59,003 nucleotides of DNA from an uncultured Prevotellaceae bacterium (lineage in GTDB: Bacteria > Bacteroidota > Bacteroidia > Bacteroidales > Muribaculaceae). The notes beneath the pieces are model-generated. The model saw only the letters and a list, made by a program, of their open reading frames with translations. It was not told the DNA's origin and searched no databases. The position numbers and the translations under genes are program-made. Positions 25,830 to 34,825 of the stretch are shown here, in pieces. Where the stretch lies: contig ONJX01000024.1 in the NCBI GenBank assembly GCA_900318255.1, positions 1 to 59,003 on the forward strand. Direction: 5' to 3'. Position 1 is the first letter of the stretch, and each line of letters starts with the position of its first letter.

Positions 25830-25912
25830 CCGCCATCAATAACTACTGGCGATTCTAGTTTAACTCTGACGATTTCCCTTCACCTTTGCTACGAAATGGC
25901 ATATCATTGTTG

Positions 25913-25920
25913 TATCTTTG
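25913..25920 (+). promoter_or_regulatory. Promoter box of the exonuclease gene
   Basis: TATCTTTG, 18 bp before the start codon. A TTTG lies 24 bp upstream (25885-25888), somewhat far for a -33 box. Confidence 0.6.
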
Positions 25921-25937
25921 CAAAAAATATTTAGAAT

Positions 25938-26429
25938 ATGACCGACTTTGCTGCAATAGATTTTGAGACCGCCAATGGTGAGCGCTCCTCGGTGTGCTCA
26001 GTTGGCGTGGTGATAGTGCGGGGCGCAGAGATTGTAGATTCGTTCTACTCGCTCATCCAGCCCGAACCTAACTACTACAGTTACTGGTGCTCACGCGTGC
26101 ATGGGCTGTGCTGTGATGACACCGACGGCGCTCCCCTCTTCCCCGAGGTGTGGAAGCAGATTGAGCCGATGATTGCAGGGCTACCACTAGTGGCGCACAA
26201 CAGTCGATTTGACGAGGGATGCCTGCGCGCCGCTTTTCGCACCTACCAGATGGACTACCCTGACTACATCTTCCTCGACACCCTGCGCGCCTCGCGCCAC
26301 AAGCTCCGCCACCTGCCCAACCATCAGCTCCACACCGTGGCTGCCGCCCTGGGTTATGACCTCAAGAATCACCACCATGCCCTTGCCGATGCCCAAGCCT
26401 GCGCCTGGATAGCAAGGGAGATAATGTGA
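25938..26429 (+). CDS. DnaQ-like 3'-5' exonuclease (DEDDh)
   Basis: The 163-residue protein is a single exonuclease domain. Motif I is AAIDFETANG (D8, E10), motif II is LVAHNSRFDEGCL (Asp92), and motif III is NHHHALADAQACAW (His146 or 147 and Asp151). These are the acidic residues that bind two metal ions in the DEDDh class. The size matches stand-alone 3'-5' exonucleases resembling the DNA polymerase III epsilon subunit, but without a polymerase contact region. It could act on DNA or RNA ends; the sequence does not decide. Single gene with its own promoter. Confidence 0.92.
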   Translation: MTDFAAIDFETANGERSSVCSVGVVIVRGAEIVDSFYSLIQPEPNYYSYWCSRVHGLCCDDTDGAPLFPEVWKQIEPMIAGLPLVAHNSRFDEGCLRAAFRTYQMDYPDYIFLDTLRASRHKLRHLPNHQLHTVAAALGYDLKNHHHALADAQACAWIAREIM

Positions 26430-26477
26430 GGGGCTATAAAACAAGCACTTCGTGCGTGCAAAAAAGGGACAAAACGA

Positions 26478-26520
26478 AAAATGAACTAAAAGAGAACCGT
26501 CCCCAATTAGTTCATTTTTT
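26478..26520. repeat. Solitary hairpin related to the 54-bp array
   Basis: AAAAATGAACTA (26478-26489) pairs perfectly with TAGTTCATTTTT (26509-26520). The loop contains AACCGTCCCC, the complement of the GGGGACGGTT core in the 18851-19085 array. The flanking AATTAGTTCA also matches the array's fifth unit. It sits between the convergent exonuclease and hydrolase genes and may act as a terminator. Confidence 0.8.
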
Positions 26521-26536
26521 GCTTGAATAGCCTAGC

Positions 26537-27969
26537 CTATTGTTTCTTAGTGTAAACGCCTTTAACGAAATCAAGGATAAGGCCCAGTGTGGTTGCCGAG
26601 ATGTTGCCCAGCGTGGGATAGTTGAGACTGGCGAGCTTGGACGGGCACTTCTGAAACATGTGGTTGTGCTCGGGCAAGAGCTCGCATCTCACGTTACTGA
26701 CGCTGGCTTTGAGAGCGGTGAAGGTCTGCTCGGCGTTGACCTGGAAGTCCCATTCTCCACCCAGGGCGAGAACTTGACAGTTTATTTTCTCGAGATAAGG
26801 CTTGGGATTGAAGCGGACGAAGGACATGTACCATGGCGAGGTCATCACTGCCACGCTCTGCTCAAGGAGTTCAGGAGTGTAGTGCTGCAGCGTGCTGGCT
26901 GCCAATCGCTGGCGCAGCGACTGTTGCAGCTGTGCGGTGTCGGCAATATTCACGATGTCGTCAAAGATGCCATTAAGCTCTGCTACTTGTGCCGGGGTAC
27001 AAGTTATGCCACTGATGTCGAGCAGCGAGAGGTTTTGCTGCACCATCACGTCGCGGCCGCTCACTGCGGGACCGGCAAGCGACACGACAAATGCCACGCG
27101 CGGGTCGCGGGAAGCGTTGATAAAGGCGATCTGTCCACCCTCGCTATGGCCGCAGTAGCCTATGCGCGAGTGGTTGATGCCAGGAGTGCTCATCAGGAAG
27201 TCGAAAGCTGCCTGTGCGTCGCGGGCATAGTCGAGTGTAGTCTCGTTGCCATTCAAGGGGCTTGACTCTCCCGCACCGCGGTCGTCATAGGTGAGCACCG
27301 CCACGCCGTGGCACAGCAGATTCTCGGCAATAGCTCTGTAGGGGGTGAGCCCCATCATGGAGCCGTCGCGGTCTTGAGTGCCACTACCCGAGACGATGAT
27401 TACCGCTGGCACGCCATGGGTGCCAGTGCCGTTGGGCATGTAGAGTGTTCCGGCAAGGGTCACGTCGTCGTGGCCAAACGTCACCTTTTGAAAGTTGAGA
27501 TTGCCTTTCCATTCTTTCTTGATGAGTTTTGTGGTGTCGCCATCTTTCATTACAGGCAGAGTTCGGGGCTTTACTGGTCTGAGGTATTGCACCACTTCGC
27601 CAGTGTCGTAGTCCTTGCACATGAGCTTCAACGGCTGTTTCTTGCCGTCAAGCACAAAGGTGCCTTCTATGCTGTTATGGTCGATGACAGTGCCGGTAAA
27701 ACATGCGTTGATCGATGGCATTTTTATTTCTATCTGGTAGTATCCAGGCAGTCGTGAGGCTTCGCAGGGGATGTGCGTCGCTTCTTCGTTGACGGCGCTG
27801 ATGTAAGCCTCGAGTGAGCCGTCAAATGATTCACTGATGTTGAACTTGAGAGTTTGTGGTCTCACCCCCCCACTTGCACAGTGCCTTCCCACCTTGCCGA
27901 GAGCCAAAACGCTTGTGCAGCAAAGGTAACGCACATGAGCATAATAACGAGTGATACTGTCTTCTTCAT
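26537..27969 (-). pseudogene. Secreted alpha/beta hydrolase with a G7 frameshift near the N-terminus
   Basis: The main frame encodes an alpha/beta hydrolase. It has an N-terminal beta domain (LKFNISESFDGSLEAYISAV), AVIIVSGSGTQDRDGSMMGL with the oxyanion region, LTYDDRGAGES, and the nucleophile elbow GYCGHSEGG. An acid in LALGGEWDFQVN and a histidine in LPEHNHMFQ complete the triad. The expected signal peptide (MKKTVSLVIMLMCVTFAAQAF, start 27969) is in another frame. The frames meet at a run of seven G on the coding strand (27865-27871), where one more G would restore a continuous protein of about 477 residues. TAAATTTG (27998-28005, minus) is placed correctly for the 27969 start. May be phase-variable, a pseudogene or a base-calling error. 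Confidence 0.85.
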
Positions 27970-27997
27970 TCTATAAACATTTAATAGGTAACAACTG

Positions 27998-28005
27998 CAA
28001 ATTTA
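27998..28005 (-). promoter_or_regulatory. Promoter box of the hydrolase gene
   Basis: TAAATTTG on the minus strand, about 28 bp upstream of ATG 27969, which supports that start over the internal frame. Confidence 0.55.
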
Positions 28006-28183
28006 TATAAAAAATCTGGATAATTCCAATAAATCATCCACGATAATTAGTTTTTGGAATAAGCAGAAAAATATGGAATACGTAAAACAATTTATAATTG
28101 ATCTTTTCGTAGCAAATTTTTTTTGCGTCTTCTGTCACGAAACGGTGTTTTTGGGCGTTCGTGGCAGGATATAGGGTCTTCTT

Positions 28184-29107
28184 TTAGGATTTCTTCTTAG
28201 ATTTGCGTAGCAGCTTGCGCCATGCCTTGCGGTTGATGAGGCTTGTGGCCCAGCACAAGAGAGCTATTGCCAAGACATCTTTGGCGACAAGAGACACGCA
28301 CTTAGTGAGCTGGGCGTTTTGCTGGGTGCAGAGATCATCGAGTGTAAAGAACAGGAGCACCGTTACCCTCATCACAAGGGTGGTGATGGTAATCGTAACC
28401 AGCACTCTCCATAATGTGCCCCACCAGCTGTAGCCGAAGATGTACTTGTAGTCAACAACAAATAGGAAAGTGATAAATGATAGTGTAGCGATGGTGGTGT
28501 AGTCCTCTTCGGTAAAGAGATGAAACAGGTCATCGATAGTGGAGAAGACACCTATCAGCATCAAGAGTTGTGTGGCGACAAACACCTGTATGTAAAAGCC
28601 TTGCGGCAGGGTGTGGCGCGTGCATTGCGGCGCGTGTCGAAACACGATCCAAGTGGGGACGATGAAGAAGGCAAGCACAAAGAGCAGAGCCCAGTTGGCG
28701 TTGTTGTCGAGAAATTGGTTGACCAAGTCGATGAAGTATCTCACGCCAGTGCTAGTGATGGGCTTGTTTTCTACGCCAAACGAATCAACTCCCAGCAACC
28801 AACTTATCACGAAAAAAAACACACCCACAATCACCAGCATCTTTACTGGCGGGAAGCTCACCTGGCGCTTGCCACTGATGTAGGCGCCAATGAGCTGTCC
28901 TGGTCGGCGAACGAGGTGCCACAGCGTGAGCGGCAGCGACCGTCCACCCATGCCCCACACGTCCATCACGCCCTTGCCCACGCTACTCCAGGTAATGGAT
29001 CCTAAAGTGGCCTTCTGCCCGCATGTGGGGCAGTAGTTACCTTTGAAGTCCTCCCCACAGCAGTGGCAGTGGTGAGGCTCATCGCTATGTACAAAATTGA
29101 AAGCCAT
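28184..29107 (-). CDS. DUF3667 membrane protein with a zinc-ribbon start
   Basis: The 307-residue protein begins with a zinc-ribbon (CHCCGEDFKGNYCPTCGQ, four Cys at about 14-32). A conserved segment follows (LTLWHLVRRPGQLIGAYISG) that is diagnostic of DUF3667, then about five membrane helices (MLVIVGVFFFVISWLLG, NWALLFVLAFFIVPTWIVF and later ones). The Lys/Arg-rich tail (RKAWRKLLRKSKKKS) should be cytosolic. No function is established for the family. It follows the JAMM-like gene by 83 bp on the same strand and may be co-transcribed with it. Confidence 0.85.
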   Translation of the reverse strand: MAFNFVHSDEPHHCHCCGEDFKGNYCPTCGQKATLGSITWSSVGKGVMDVWGMGGRSLPLTLWHLVRRPGQLIGAYISGKRQVSFPPVKMLVIVGVFFFVISWLLGVDSFGVENKPITSTGVRYFIDLVNQFLDNNANWALLFVLAFFIVPTWIVFRHAPQCTRHTLPQGFYIQVFVATQLLMLIGVFSTIDDLFHLFTEEDYTTIATLSFITFLFVVDYKYIFGYSWWGTLWRVLVTITITTLVMRVTVLLFFTLDDLCTQQNAQLTKCVSLVAKDVLAIALLCWATSLINRKAWRKLLRKSKKKS

Positions 29108-29190
29108 CTATTTAGTATTCAATTATTTTAGAACAAGCTAATGCTTGCACCAATAACACGATAGCAGTGAACTTAACACTCAACACTTAA

Positions 29191-30033
29191 CTATTTCATG
29201 TCGTCGCTGTCTTCTACAAGCACGATTGTTGCGGTCTCGGCATAATAGGTGAAATAGCAGCCAAAGGCTTTGCTGTAAACTGAGAAGGTCTTCATGCCAT
29301 AGAGGTCATGGCCATAGAGCAGAAAGGTGGCAATGTCGGTGGGGGTGATGTAGGGGTTGTCGTCGAGGTGCGAGTGAGTGCATTTGTGAATATTGCCTTC
29401 TTTACCACCAAAGTCAATGGGGATGAAGGAGTTGTGATATTTGCGACGTGCAATGAGGTTGCCAGCGGCATCAAAGTCAAAGCTATAGTCGTTGCCAAAG
29501 GGGATGAGCTTCGCCTTGTCGGTGCCTTGCAGCAGATAGACCCTTGTGAGAGTGGGTGTAATCTCCACCACATTGGCATTTAGGTTTCCTGCCTCTGCCA
29601 CATTGTGGATGTCATCAAGGTCGCTCACTTTCTCAAGCAGCGCCACCTGCCGCTCGGCACGTGCTATCTCCTTGGGTGTGAGACCTCGCACCATGTCGAG
29701 GGGTTCTATCTCGCCAGTGTTGAGATTGAGGCGGCACTCAAAGACGCATTTCATCTGGTCCACATCAATCATGATACCACTCATTAGGGTGTCGTTGAGC
29801 TGCCCCACCACCCTCAGTGATGCAGTCTTTGAGGAGCACATCTGCCTGTAGGCGTCGCTCATCACCCAGTTGAGCTTGTCGTGGAGATAGAGGGTGTTGC
29901 CTTCATCGACAACACTGTCGTTAACCGCATCCATCACATGCATTGCGGGCCGCTGCGCCAGCGACACACACGTGAAGACAACAGCAATAGCCATTGTCAC
30001 AACACAACGCAGGGCAGTGTTCTTGGTTGCCAT
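29191..30033 (-). CDS. Secreted protein with a JAMM-like H-x-H-x7-T-x2-D motif
   Basis: I do not recognise a named family. The protein is 280 residues from ATG 30033 (MATKNTALRC; an upstream ATG at 30066 is possible). It has a hydrophobic signal-like segment (VVTMAIAVVFTCVSLAQ). The N-terminal two thirds look like mixed alpha/beta. Near residue 220 the sequence HSHLDDNPYITPTD matches the spacing of the JAMM/MPN+ metal site (HxHPx6SxxD), with Leu for Pro and Thr for Ser. The matching upstream Glu is not obvious. It could be a secreted metal-dependent peptidase or an inactive relative. Downstream is DUF3667 and upstream is cytidine deaminase. Confidence 0.5.
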   Translation of the reverse strand: MATKNTALRCVVTMAIAVVFTCVSLAQRPAMHVMDAVNDSVVDEGNTLYLHDKLNWVMSDAYRQMCSSKTASLRVVGQLNDTLMSGIMIDVDQMKCVFECRLNLNTGEIEPLDMVRGLTPKEIARAERQVALLEKVSDLDDIHNVAEAGNLNANVVEITPTLTRVYLLQGTDKAKLIPFGNDYSFDFDAAGNLIARRKYHNSFIPIDFGGKEGNIHKCTHSHLDDNPYITPTDIATFLLYGHDLYGMKTFSVYSKAFGCYFTYYAETATIVLVEDSDDMK

Positions 30034-30085
30034 TCTACTAAGGGCGTGGAGGCACATGCCCACCAAACTAGTAGTTCTCGCCTTT

Positions 30086-30553
30086 TTAAAATTCTGTGAA
30101 CGCCAGTGGAAGCAGAGCTTTTACGCTTTCCACTTTATAAATCTTCTCTCTTCCCACAAGAATCACCTCAATGGGCTGCTGTGCTTGGGTCTCAAACTCG
30201 AGCAGAGCCTGACGGCACACGCCGCATGGTGCGGTGGGATGCTCCACAAAGTCGCCTTTGGTAAAGGCCGCGATAGCCATCTTCTTGATGGGCACACCGG
30301 GATAGTTGGCTCCAGCGTTATAGCAAGCACTGCGCTCACCGCAGGTGCCTGCAAAGGCTGCGTTTTCCTGGTTAGCGCCCTTGATAATGACGCCATTATT
30401 GAGCAGCAGTGCCGACCCCACATGAAACTTACTGTAGGGAGCATAGCTGGCCTTTGTGGCTTCTTTAGCAAGATTAACTAAATTTTTGTCCTCCTCACTT
30501 AGTTCATTATAGGAGTAAATTTGTATCTTTGTGACAAAATTCTTTTCGTTCAT
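30086..30553 (-). CDS. cdd: Cytidine deaminase
   Basis: The enzyme deaminates cytidine and deoxycytidine to uridine forms in pyrimidine salvage. The 155-residue protein has the zinc site CxE in AGTCGERSA (C71, E73) and PCGVCRQ (C110, C113), plus the substrate-binding YAPYSKFHVGSALL block. The length is usual for the homotetrameric class. Its start codon (30553-30551) overlaps the start of the divergent glucosaminidase gene. The promoter (TTTG, 22 bp, TAATTTTG on the minus strand at 30581-30614) lies inside that gene's 5' end and carries a perfect inverted repeat in its spacer. Confidence 0.95.
   Translation of the reverse strand: MNEKNFVTKIQIYSYNELSEEDKNLVNLAKEATKASYAPYSKFHVGSALLLNNGVIIKGANQENAAFAGTCGERSACYNAGANYPGVPIKKMAIAAFTKGDFVEHPTAPCGVCRQALLEFETQAQQPIEVILVGREKIYKVESVKALLPLAFTEF
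30524..30531 (+). promoter_or_regulatory. Promoter box of the glucosaminidase gene, inside cdd
   Basis: TATCTTTG, about 20 bp before ATG 30552. It lies within the first codons of the opposite-strand cdd gene. No clear -33 box. Confidence 0.55.
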
Positions 30554-31517
30554 GATGTTTCATATTTACTTTAGCAATCGCAAAATTATTGATATTTTTT
30601 TAAATATCAACAAAAAAATAGTTTTTTGCCTCTTTTTTTGCCTCTTTTTTTGCCAAAACGGGCATTCTGTGACCCGCGATGAAGTGTATCGCTACATCGA
30701 CACCTACAAAAATGCCGCGCTCATTGAGCAGCGCGAGCATGGCATACCGGCAAGCATCACCCTGGCACAAGGGCTGCTCGAGAGTGCTGCCGGCACTAGC
30801 AAGCTAGCACGAGAAGGCAACAACCACTTTGGCATCAAGTGCCACCGCTCGTGGCGTGGCGACAGCGTGTTCTCGGGAAAGACATGCTACCGCAAGTATC
30901 GCTCGGCCCACGACTCTTACACCGACCACTCCCGCTTTCTCAAAGCCAAGCGCTATGAGTCGCTATTCACCCTCGAGATCACCGACTATCGCGGTTGGGC
31001 TCATGGCTTAAAGCGCTGTGGCTATGCCACCGACCCTCTCTACGCAGAGAAACTAATCAACATGATTGAGACCTACGGGCTCGACAAGTGGGTAGATGAG
31101 CAGCCTAGCCGCGACGAGAGCAAGCCCATTACTCGACCAAAGCGCGACCACCCTCTACTGCGTCACCCCACCAAGCGCCGCCACGACCTAAACTACATAA
31201 TGGCAGTGCTTGGCGACACCTATCAAGATATTGCCGACGAGTATAACATGAAGCTTGACAAGCTTCTCGACTACAACGACTTGCCCAAGGGCAGCAAGCA
31301 GCCCCAGGTGGGCGACATCATCTATGTGAACCGCAAGCACAGCGAGGCACATGGCGTGCATGAGCAATACCGTGTTACCGACGACGGGCAATCGTTGTGG
31401 CTCATCTCACAGATGTTTGGCATCCGCCTTAAGGACTTGGCAAAAATCAACAACCTACCTCAAGATGCTACTCTGCGCAAGGGCGACTTGATAAAGCTAA
31501 AAAGAGACAATGACTGA
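30552..31517 (+). CDS. FlgJ-like N-acetylglucosaminidase with LysM repeats
   Basis: The enzyme hydrolyses the GlcNAc-MurNAc bond in peptidoglycan. The 321-residue protein has a long N-region then a hydrophobic Phe/Cys-rich core (IVFCLFFCLFFC, encoded by a 12-nt direct repeat) as signal peptide. The glucosaminidase domain follows (about 40-185) with the catalytic Glu in LAQGLLESAAGTSKLA and the NNHFGIKCHRSWRGD and YRKYRSAHDSYTDHSRFL blocks. Two LysM-like repeats end the protein (IMAVLGDTYQDIADEYNM, YRVTDDGQSLWLISQMFGI). ATG 30552 or 30555 is required because the -7 box sits just upstream. Exported, acting on the cell wall. Confidence 0.9.
   Translation: MMFHIYFSNRKIIDIFLNINKKIVFCLFFCLFFCQNGHSVTRDEVYRYIDTYKNAALIEQREHGIPASITLAQGLLESAAGTSKLAREGNNHFGIKCHRSWRGDSVFSGKTCYRKYRSAHDSYTDHSRFLKAKRYESLFTLEITDYRGWAHGLKRCGYATDPLYAEKLINMIETYGLDKWVDEQPSRDESKPITRPKRDHPLLRHPTKRRHDLNYIMAVLGDTYQDIADEYNMKLDKLLDYNDLPKGSKQPQVGDIIYVNRKHSEAHGVHEQYRVTDDGQSLWLISQMFGIRLKDLAKINNLPQDATLRKGDLIKLKRDND
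30581..30614 (-). promoter_or_regulatory. cdd promoter with an operator-like inverted repeat in its spacer
   Basis: Minus strand: TTTG (30611-30614), a 22-bp spacer, TAATTTTG (30581-30588). The spacer itself is the inverted repeat TTGATATTT-N4-AAATATCAA (30589-30610), placed where a repressor would block RNA polymerase. It lies within the 5' coding part of the glucosaminidase gene. Confidence 0.65.
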
Positions 31518-31631
31518 AATCGCTACTAGCCCTTTTTGCATAAGGGAGTTAGCGTGGTAATGCATGATGAAATAAGCTAACACGCGCAAAACTTTAACAT
31601 TTAAAACTCAACACTTATCACTTAAATTCCT

Positions 31632-31639
31632 TACCTTTG
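31632..31639 (+). promoter_or_regulatory. Promoter box of the SGNH-MBOAT operon
   Basis: TACCTTTG, 20 bp before the start codon. The -33 region is not a good match. Confidence 0.6.
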
Positions 31640-31658
31640 CACGTTTTTTTAGAGTGAA

Positions 31659-33119
31659 ATGGAGAAAAACTATCTGAGCAAAGTGGTGTGGATAGTGCTG
31701 GCATCGTTGCTGGCACTGCTTGCTATGTTCTGGTTGCCAAGCGTTAGCGTGGGGGGCTGGAAAATGCGCAAGGTGGATGTTTTCTCCGACCTGAGGAACG
31801 ACTCAGTGTTGAGTCAACTCGCCACTACCGACTCGCTAGTGGCAAAGATTGTGAACGCCGACTCCTATCTCACCGAGATGGCCGAGGACCAAAAGTCAAG
31901 CACACCAGTTATTGAGGGTTCACACCTCACTCGCGACAGCCAGGGCAATGTGGTCACTGCCGAGGACTCTACTCTGCGCGCCCATGCACAAAAGACGGTG
32001 ACACGCGAGGGCGTGACGAGCATCATCGACATGAGCAACGGCCACAGCGGAGGCATGGCAGCCTTTTATAATGCTCTTGACCAGGCTGGCAGCAGGCCGG
32101 TGCGCATTGCTGTGCTGGGCGACTCGTTTATCGAGGGCGACATCCTCACCGCCATGCTGCGCGAGCTGCTGCAGCAGCGCTTTGGCGGTTGTGGCGTGGG
32201 CTACGTGCCCATGACGTCGATCACTGCCAACATCCGCAACACTGTAAAGCACACCTTCGGTGGATGGAACCAGCACAAAGCCGTTGACAAAGGCGGATAC
32301 GCTGAGGCCTACAACAACCTCACTGGCAACTACTTCACCGCTGGGCAAGGCGCATGGGTGAGCCTTATGGGCCGAGGTGGACACTACTCTCGATGTGCTT
32401 CGTGCACTAGTTCCACGTTCTATTTCTTTGGCACCACTGGTGCAGGCTATGCCACCGCTGTGGTCAACGGCACCGACACCACACACTTCTCCCTCAACAC
32501 TGGCACCCTGATAGGTCACGCCAGAGTCACGGGCGACATACGGTCGGTGCGCTGGAGTGTCACCAACCCCGAGAGCATGGTTTTTCTTGGGGCATCAATG
32601 GACAGCGAGACGGGCATCATGGTCGATAACTACGCCATGCGCTCGGCACGCGGCAGCCATCTGAGCAAAGTGCCGCCACAAGTGATGACAATGTTTAACA
32701 AAGCCCGCCACTACGACCTCGTGATTCTCATGTATGGCCTCAATGTGGCCGAAGCGGGCAGGAGCGTATATACCCCCTATAGCAACTCCATCATCGCCGC
32801 CGTGAACAACATCAAGGCCAACATGCCCGGCACCAGCGTCCTCATCGTGGGGTGTAGCGACCGCGAGGAGCGCTCCGAGGGAGGGTGGCGCACCATGAAG
32901 GGCGTGCTGGGCCTCATCCAGGCTCAGAAACGCGCCGCCATCGAAAGCGGCGTGGCGTTCTGGGACATGTACACGGCAATGGGCGGCGAGGGCAGCATAG
33001 TCGAGATGGTGAGACATGGCGAGGCCAACAGCGACTACACCCACATCAACAGCCGTGGAGGCAACCGCATTGCGCGCTACCTCTACGATGCTCTGATGCT
33101 AGGATATGAAAACCGATAA
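31659..33119 (+). CDS. SGNH/GDSL hydrolase, membrane-anchored, partner of MBOAT
   Basis: The 486-residue protein has an N-terminal membrane anchor (VVWIVLASLLALLAMFWL). An extracytoplasmic linker follows, then an SGNH domain from about 145. The nucleophile is Ser156 in AVLGDSFIEGD, block III is MYGLNVAEAG, and the acid-base pair is D459-x2-H462 in NSDYTHINSRGG. SGNH proteins paired with an MBOAT protein transfer or remove O-acetyl groups on peptidoglycan or polysaccharide. The sequence does not say which substrate is used. The stop is 9 bp before the MBOAT start, so the two surely work together. Confidence 0.87.
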   Translation: MEKNYLSKVVWIVLASLLALLAMFWLPSVSVGGWKMRKVDVFSDLRNDSVLSQLATTDSLVAKIVNADSYLTEMAEDQKSSTPVIEGSHLTRDSQGNVVTAEDSTLRAHAQKTVTREGVTSIIDMSNGHSGGMAAFYNALDQAGSRPVRIAVLGDSFIEGDILTAMLRELLQQRFGGCGVGYVPMTSITANIRNTVKHTFGGWNQHKAVDKGGYAEAYNNLTGNYFTAGQGAWVSLMGRGGHYSRCASCTSSTFYFFGTTGAGYATAVVNGTDTTHFSLNTGTLIGHARVTGDIRSVRWSVTNPESMVFLGASMDSETGIMVDNYAMRSARGSHLSKVPPQVMTMFNKARHYDLVILMYGLNVAEAGRSVYTPYSNSIIAAVNNIKANMPGTSVLIVGCSDREERSEGGWRTMKGVLGLIQAQKRAAIESGVAFWDMYTAMGGEGSIVEMVRHGEANSDYTHINSRGGNRIARYLYDALMLGYENR

Positions 33120-33128
33120 AAGACCGAA

Positions 33129-34685
33129 ATGCAAGACATCTGGCAAAACATACTATCTTACTTGAAGGTGCAGTTTGGCACCCTTGACCTGGGAAAACTG
33201 CTTGGTGAGCTAGCCTACGACAGCAACTCGCCACTCATCTTCTCAAGCGGCATGTTCTTGTGCATGTTTGCCATCTTCATCGTCATTTACACCCTGCTGC
33301 GCAACAAGTCGCTGCCACGCACCATCTTTGTCGTGGCATTCAGCTATTATTTCTACTACAAGAGCAGTGGTGTGTATTTCTTCCTGTTAGCGATAGTCAC
33401 GTGCTCCGACTATATCATTGGCGACCTGCTGCACAACAGCCGCCGACGGTGGGTGCGCAAGCTGCTAGTGCTGCTGAGCCTAGTGATAGACTTGGGGATG
33501 CTGGGATATTTCAAATATACCAACTTCTTTGGCGAGCTGTGGGCTAATTTCAATGGCGTGAAATGGGACACATTAGACATTTTCCTGCCTGTGGGCATCT
33601 CGTTCTTCACCTTCCAGTCGCTGAGCTACATCATCGACATCTACCGCCGCAAGATAGAGCCCGTCGATAACCTGCTCGACTATGCCTTCTATGTCTCGTT
33701 CTTCCCGCAACTGGTGGCAGGCCCCATCGTCAGAGCCAGCGACTTCATCCCTCAGATTTACAAACCCGTGGTCGTCACCCGCCAGATGCTGGGCACAGGA
33801 TTCTGGTTTATCGTCATTGGACTCTTCAAGAAGGCGATAATCAGCGACTACATCGCCGTGAACTTTGTGCAGCGCGTGTTTGAGAACCCCATCCAGTTCA
33901 GTGGCATAGAGAACTTGCTGGGAGCCTACGGCTATGGCATGCAAATCTATTGCGACTTCTCAGGCTACAGCGACATGGCAATAGGCCTGGCGCTGCTCAT
34001 GGGCTTCCATTTCAACATCAACTTCAACAACCCCTACAAGGCAGTGTCGGTGACCGACTTCTGGCGCCGGTGGCACATCTCGCTCAGCACCTGGCTGCGC
34101 GACTATGTGTATATCTCGCTCGGTGGCAACCGCAAGGGCAAGGCCAGGCAATACCTCAACCTCCTGCTCACCATGCTGCTGGGTGGATTGTGGCACGGTG
34201 CGTCGCTCAACTTCGTGTTCTGGGGAGCGCTGCATGGCATAGCGCTGGTGCTGCACAAGGTGTGGATGACAGTGACGCGTGGTGCTGAGTTTGTGCACAC
34301 CAAGCTCTGGAATGTGCTCATGGTGATTGTCACCTTCCACTTCGTGATTTTTGCCTGGATGCTCTTCCGCAATGCCGACATCACATGGAACGGACTCTTT
34401 CACCACGGAGAGTGGGGCAACCTGGGCGTGATGCTCTCACAGATTTTCACCAGTCTCCACCCTGAGCTGCTGCCACAGGTGATAGCCAACTATTGGCACG
34501 TGTTTGTACTCATAGTGCTGGGCTACGCCCTGCATTTCGTGCCCGACCGGCTCTCGCAGCGGTGTCGCAACGCCTTCGTGAAAATGCCCGCGTACCTCTA
34601 TGTGTTAGTGCTCGTGGCACTGATTGTCATCATCGTGCAAGTCAAGACCAGCGAAGTGCAGCCCTTCATCTACTTCCAGTTCTAG
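33129..34685 (+). CDS. MBOAT-family O-acyltransferase (AlgI/DltB-like)
   Basis: The 518-residue polytopic protein has about ten membrane helices. MBOAT signatures are seen: FLPVGISFFTFQSLSYIIDI, YVSFFPQLVAGPIVRASDF, GMQIYCDFSGYSDMAIG, TDFWRRWHISLSTWLRDYVY, and GGLWHGASLNFVFWGALHG with the conserved catalytic His. In AlgI/PatA systems this protein passes acyl groups from the cytosol across the membrane to an SGNH partner, here the gene just upstream. Acetylation of a surface polymer is the likely outcome; no polymer synthesis genes are nearby. Confidence 0.93.
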   Translation: MQDIWQNILSYLKVQFGTLDLGKLLGELAYDSNSPLIFSSGMFLCMFAIFIVIYTLLRNKSLPRTIFVVAFSYYFYYKSSGVYFFLLAIVTCSDYIIGDLLHNSRRRWVRKLLVLLSLVIDLGMLGYFKYTNFFGELWANFNGVKWDTLDIFLPVGISFFTFQSLSYIIDIYRRKIEPVDNLLDYAFYVSFFPQLVAGPIVRASDFIPQIYKPVVVTRQMLGTGFWFIVIGLFKKAIISDYIAVNFVQRVFENPIQFSGIENLLGAYGYGMQIYCDFSGYSDMAIGLALLMGFHFNINFNNPYKAVSVTDFWRRWHISLSTWLRDYVYISLGGNRKGKARQYLNLLLTMLLGGLWHGASLNFVFWGALHGIALVLHKVWMTVTRGAEFVHTKLWNVLMVIVTFHFVIFAWMLFRNADITWNGLFHHGEWGNLGVMLSQIFTSLHPELLPQVIANYWHVFVLIVLGYALHFVPDRLSQRCRNAFVKMPAYLYVLVLVALIVIIVQVKTSEVQPFIYFQF

Positions 34686-34701
34686 GGGAGAGATGGCTCG
34701 C

Positions 34702-34771
34702 TAGGAGTAGTTAGGAGTGGATAGGAATAATTAGGAGTAGATAAGAAAAACTAGGAGGAACTAAGAACTTT
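34702..34771. repeat. 10-bp degenerate tandem repeat (TAGGAGTAGT-like, 7 units)
   Basis: Seven units of about 10 bp (TAGGAGTAGT, TAGGAGTGGA, TAGGAATAAT, TAGGAGTAGA, then more diverged) lie between convergent genes. They are purine-rich on the plus strand, with no hairpin. Confidence 0.75.
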
Positions 34772-34825
34772 GTCCTTTGTCCCTCCTTTTCTTCTCTATT
34801 CTAGAGAATGCTAGCGCAATAGAGA

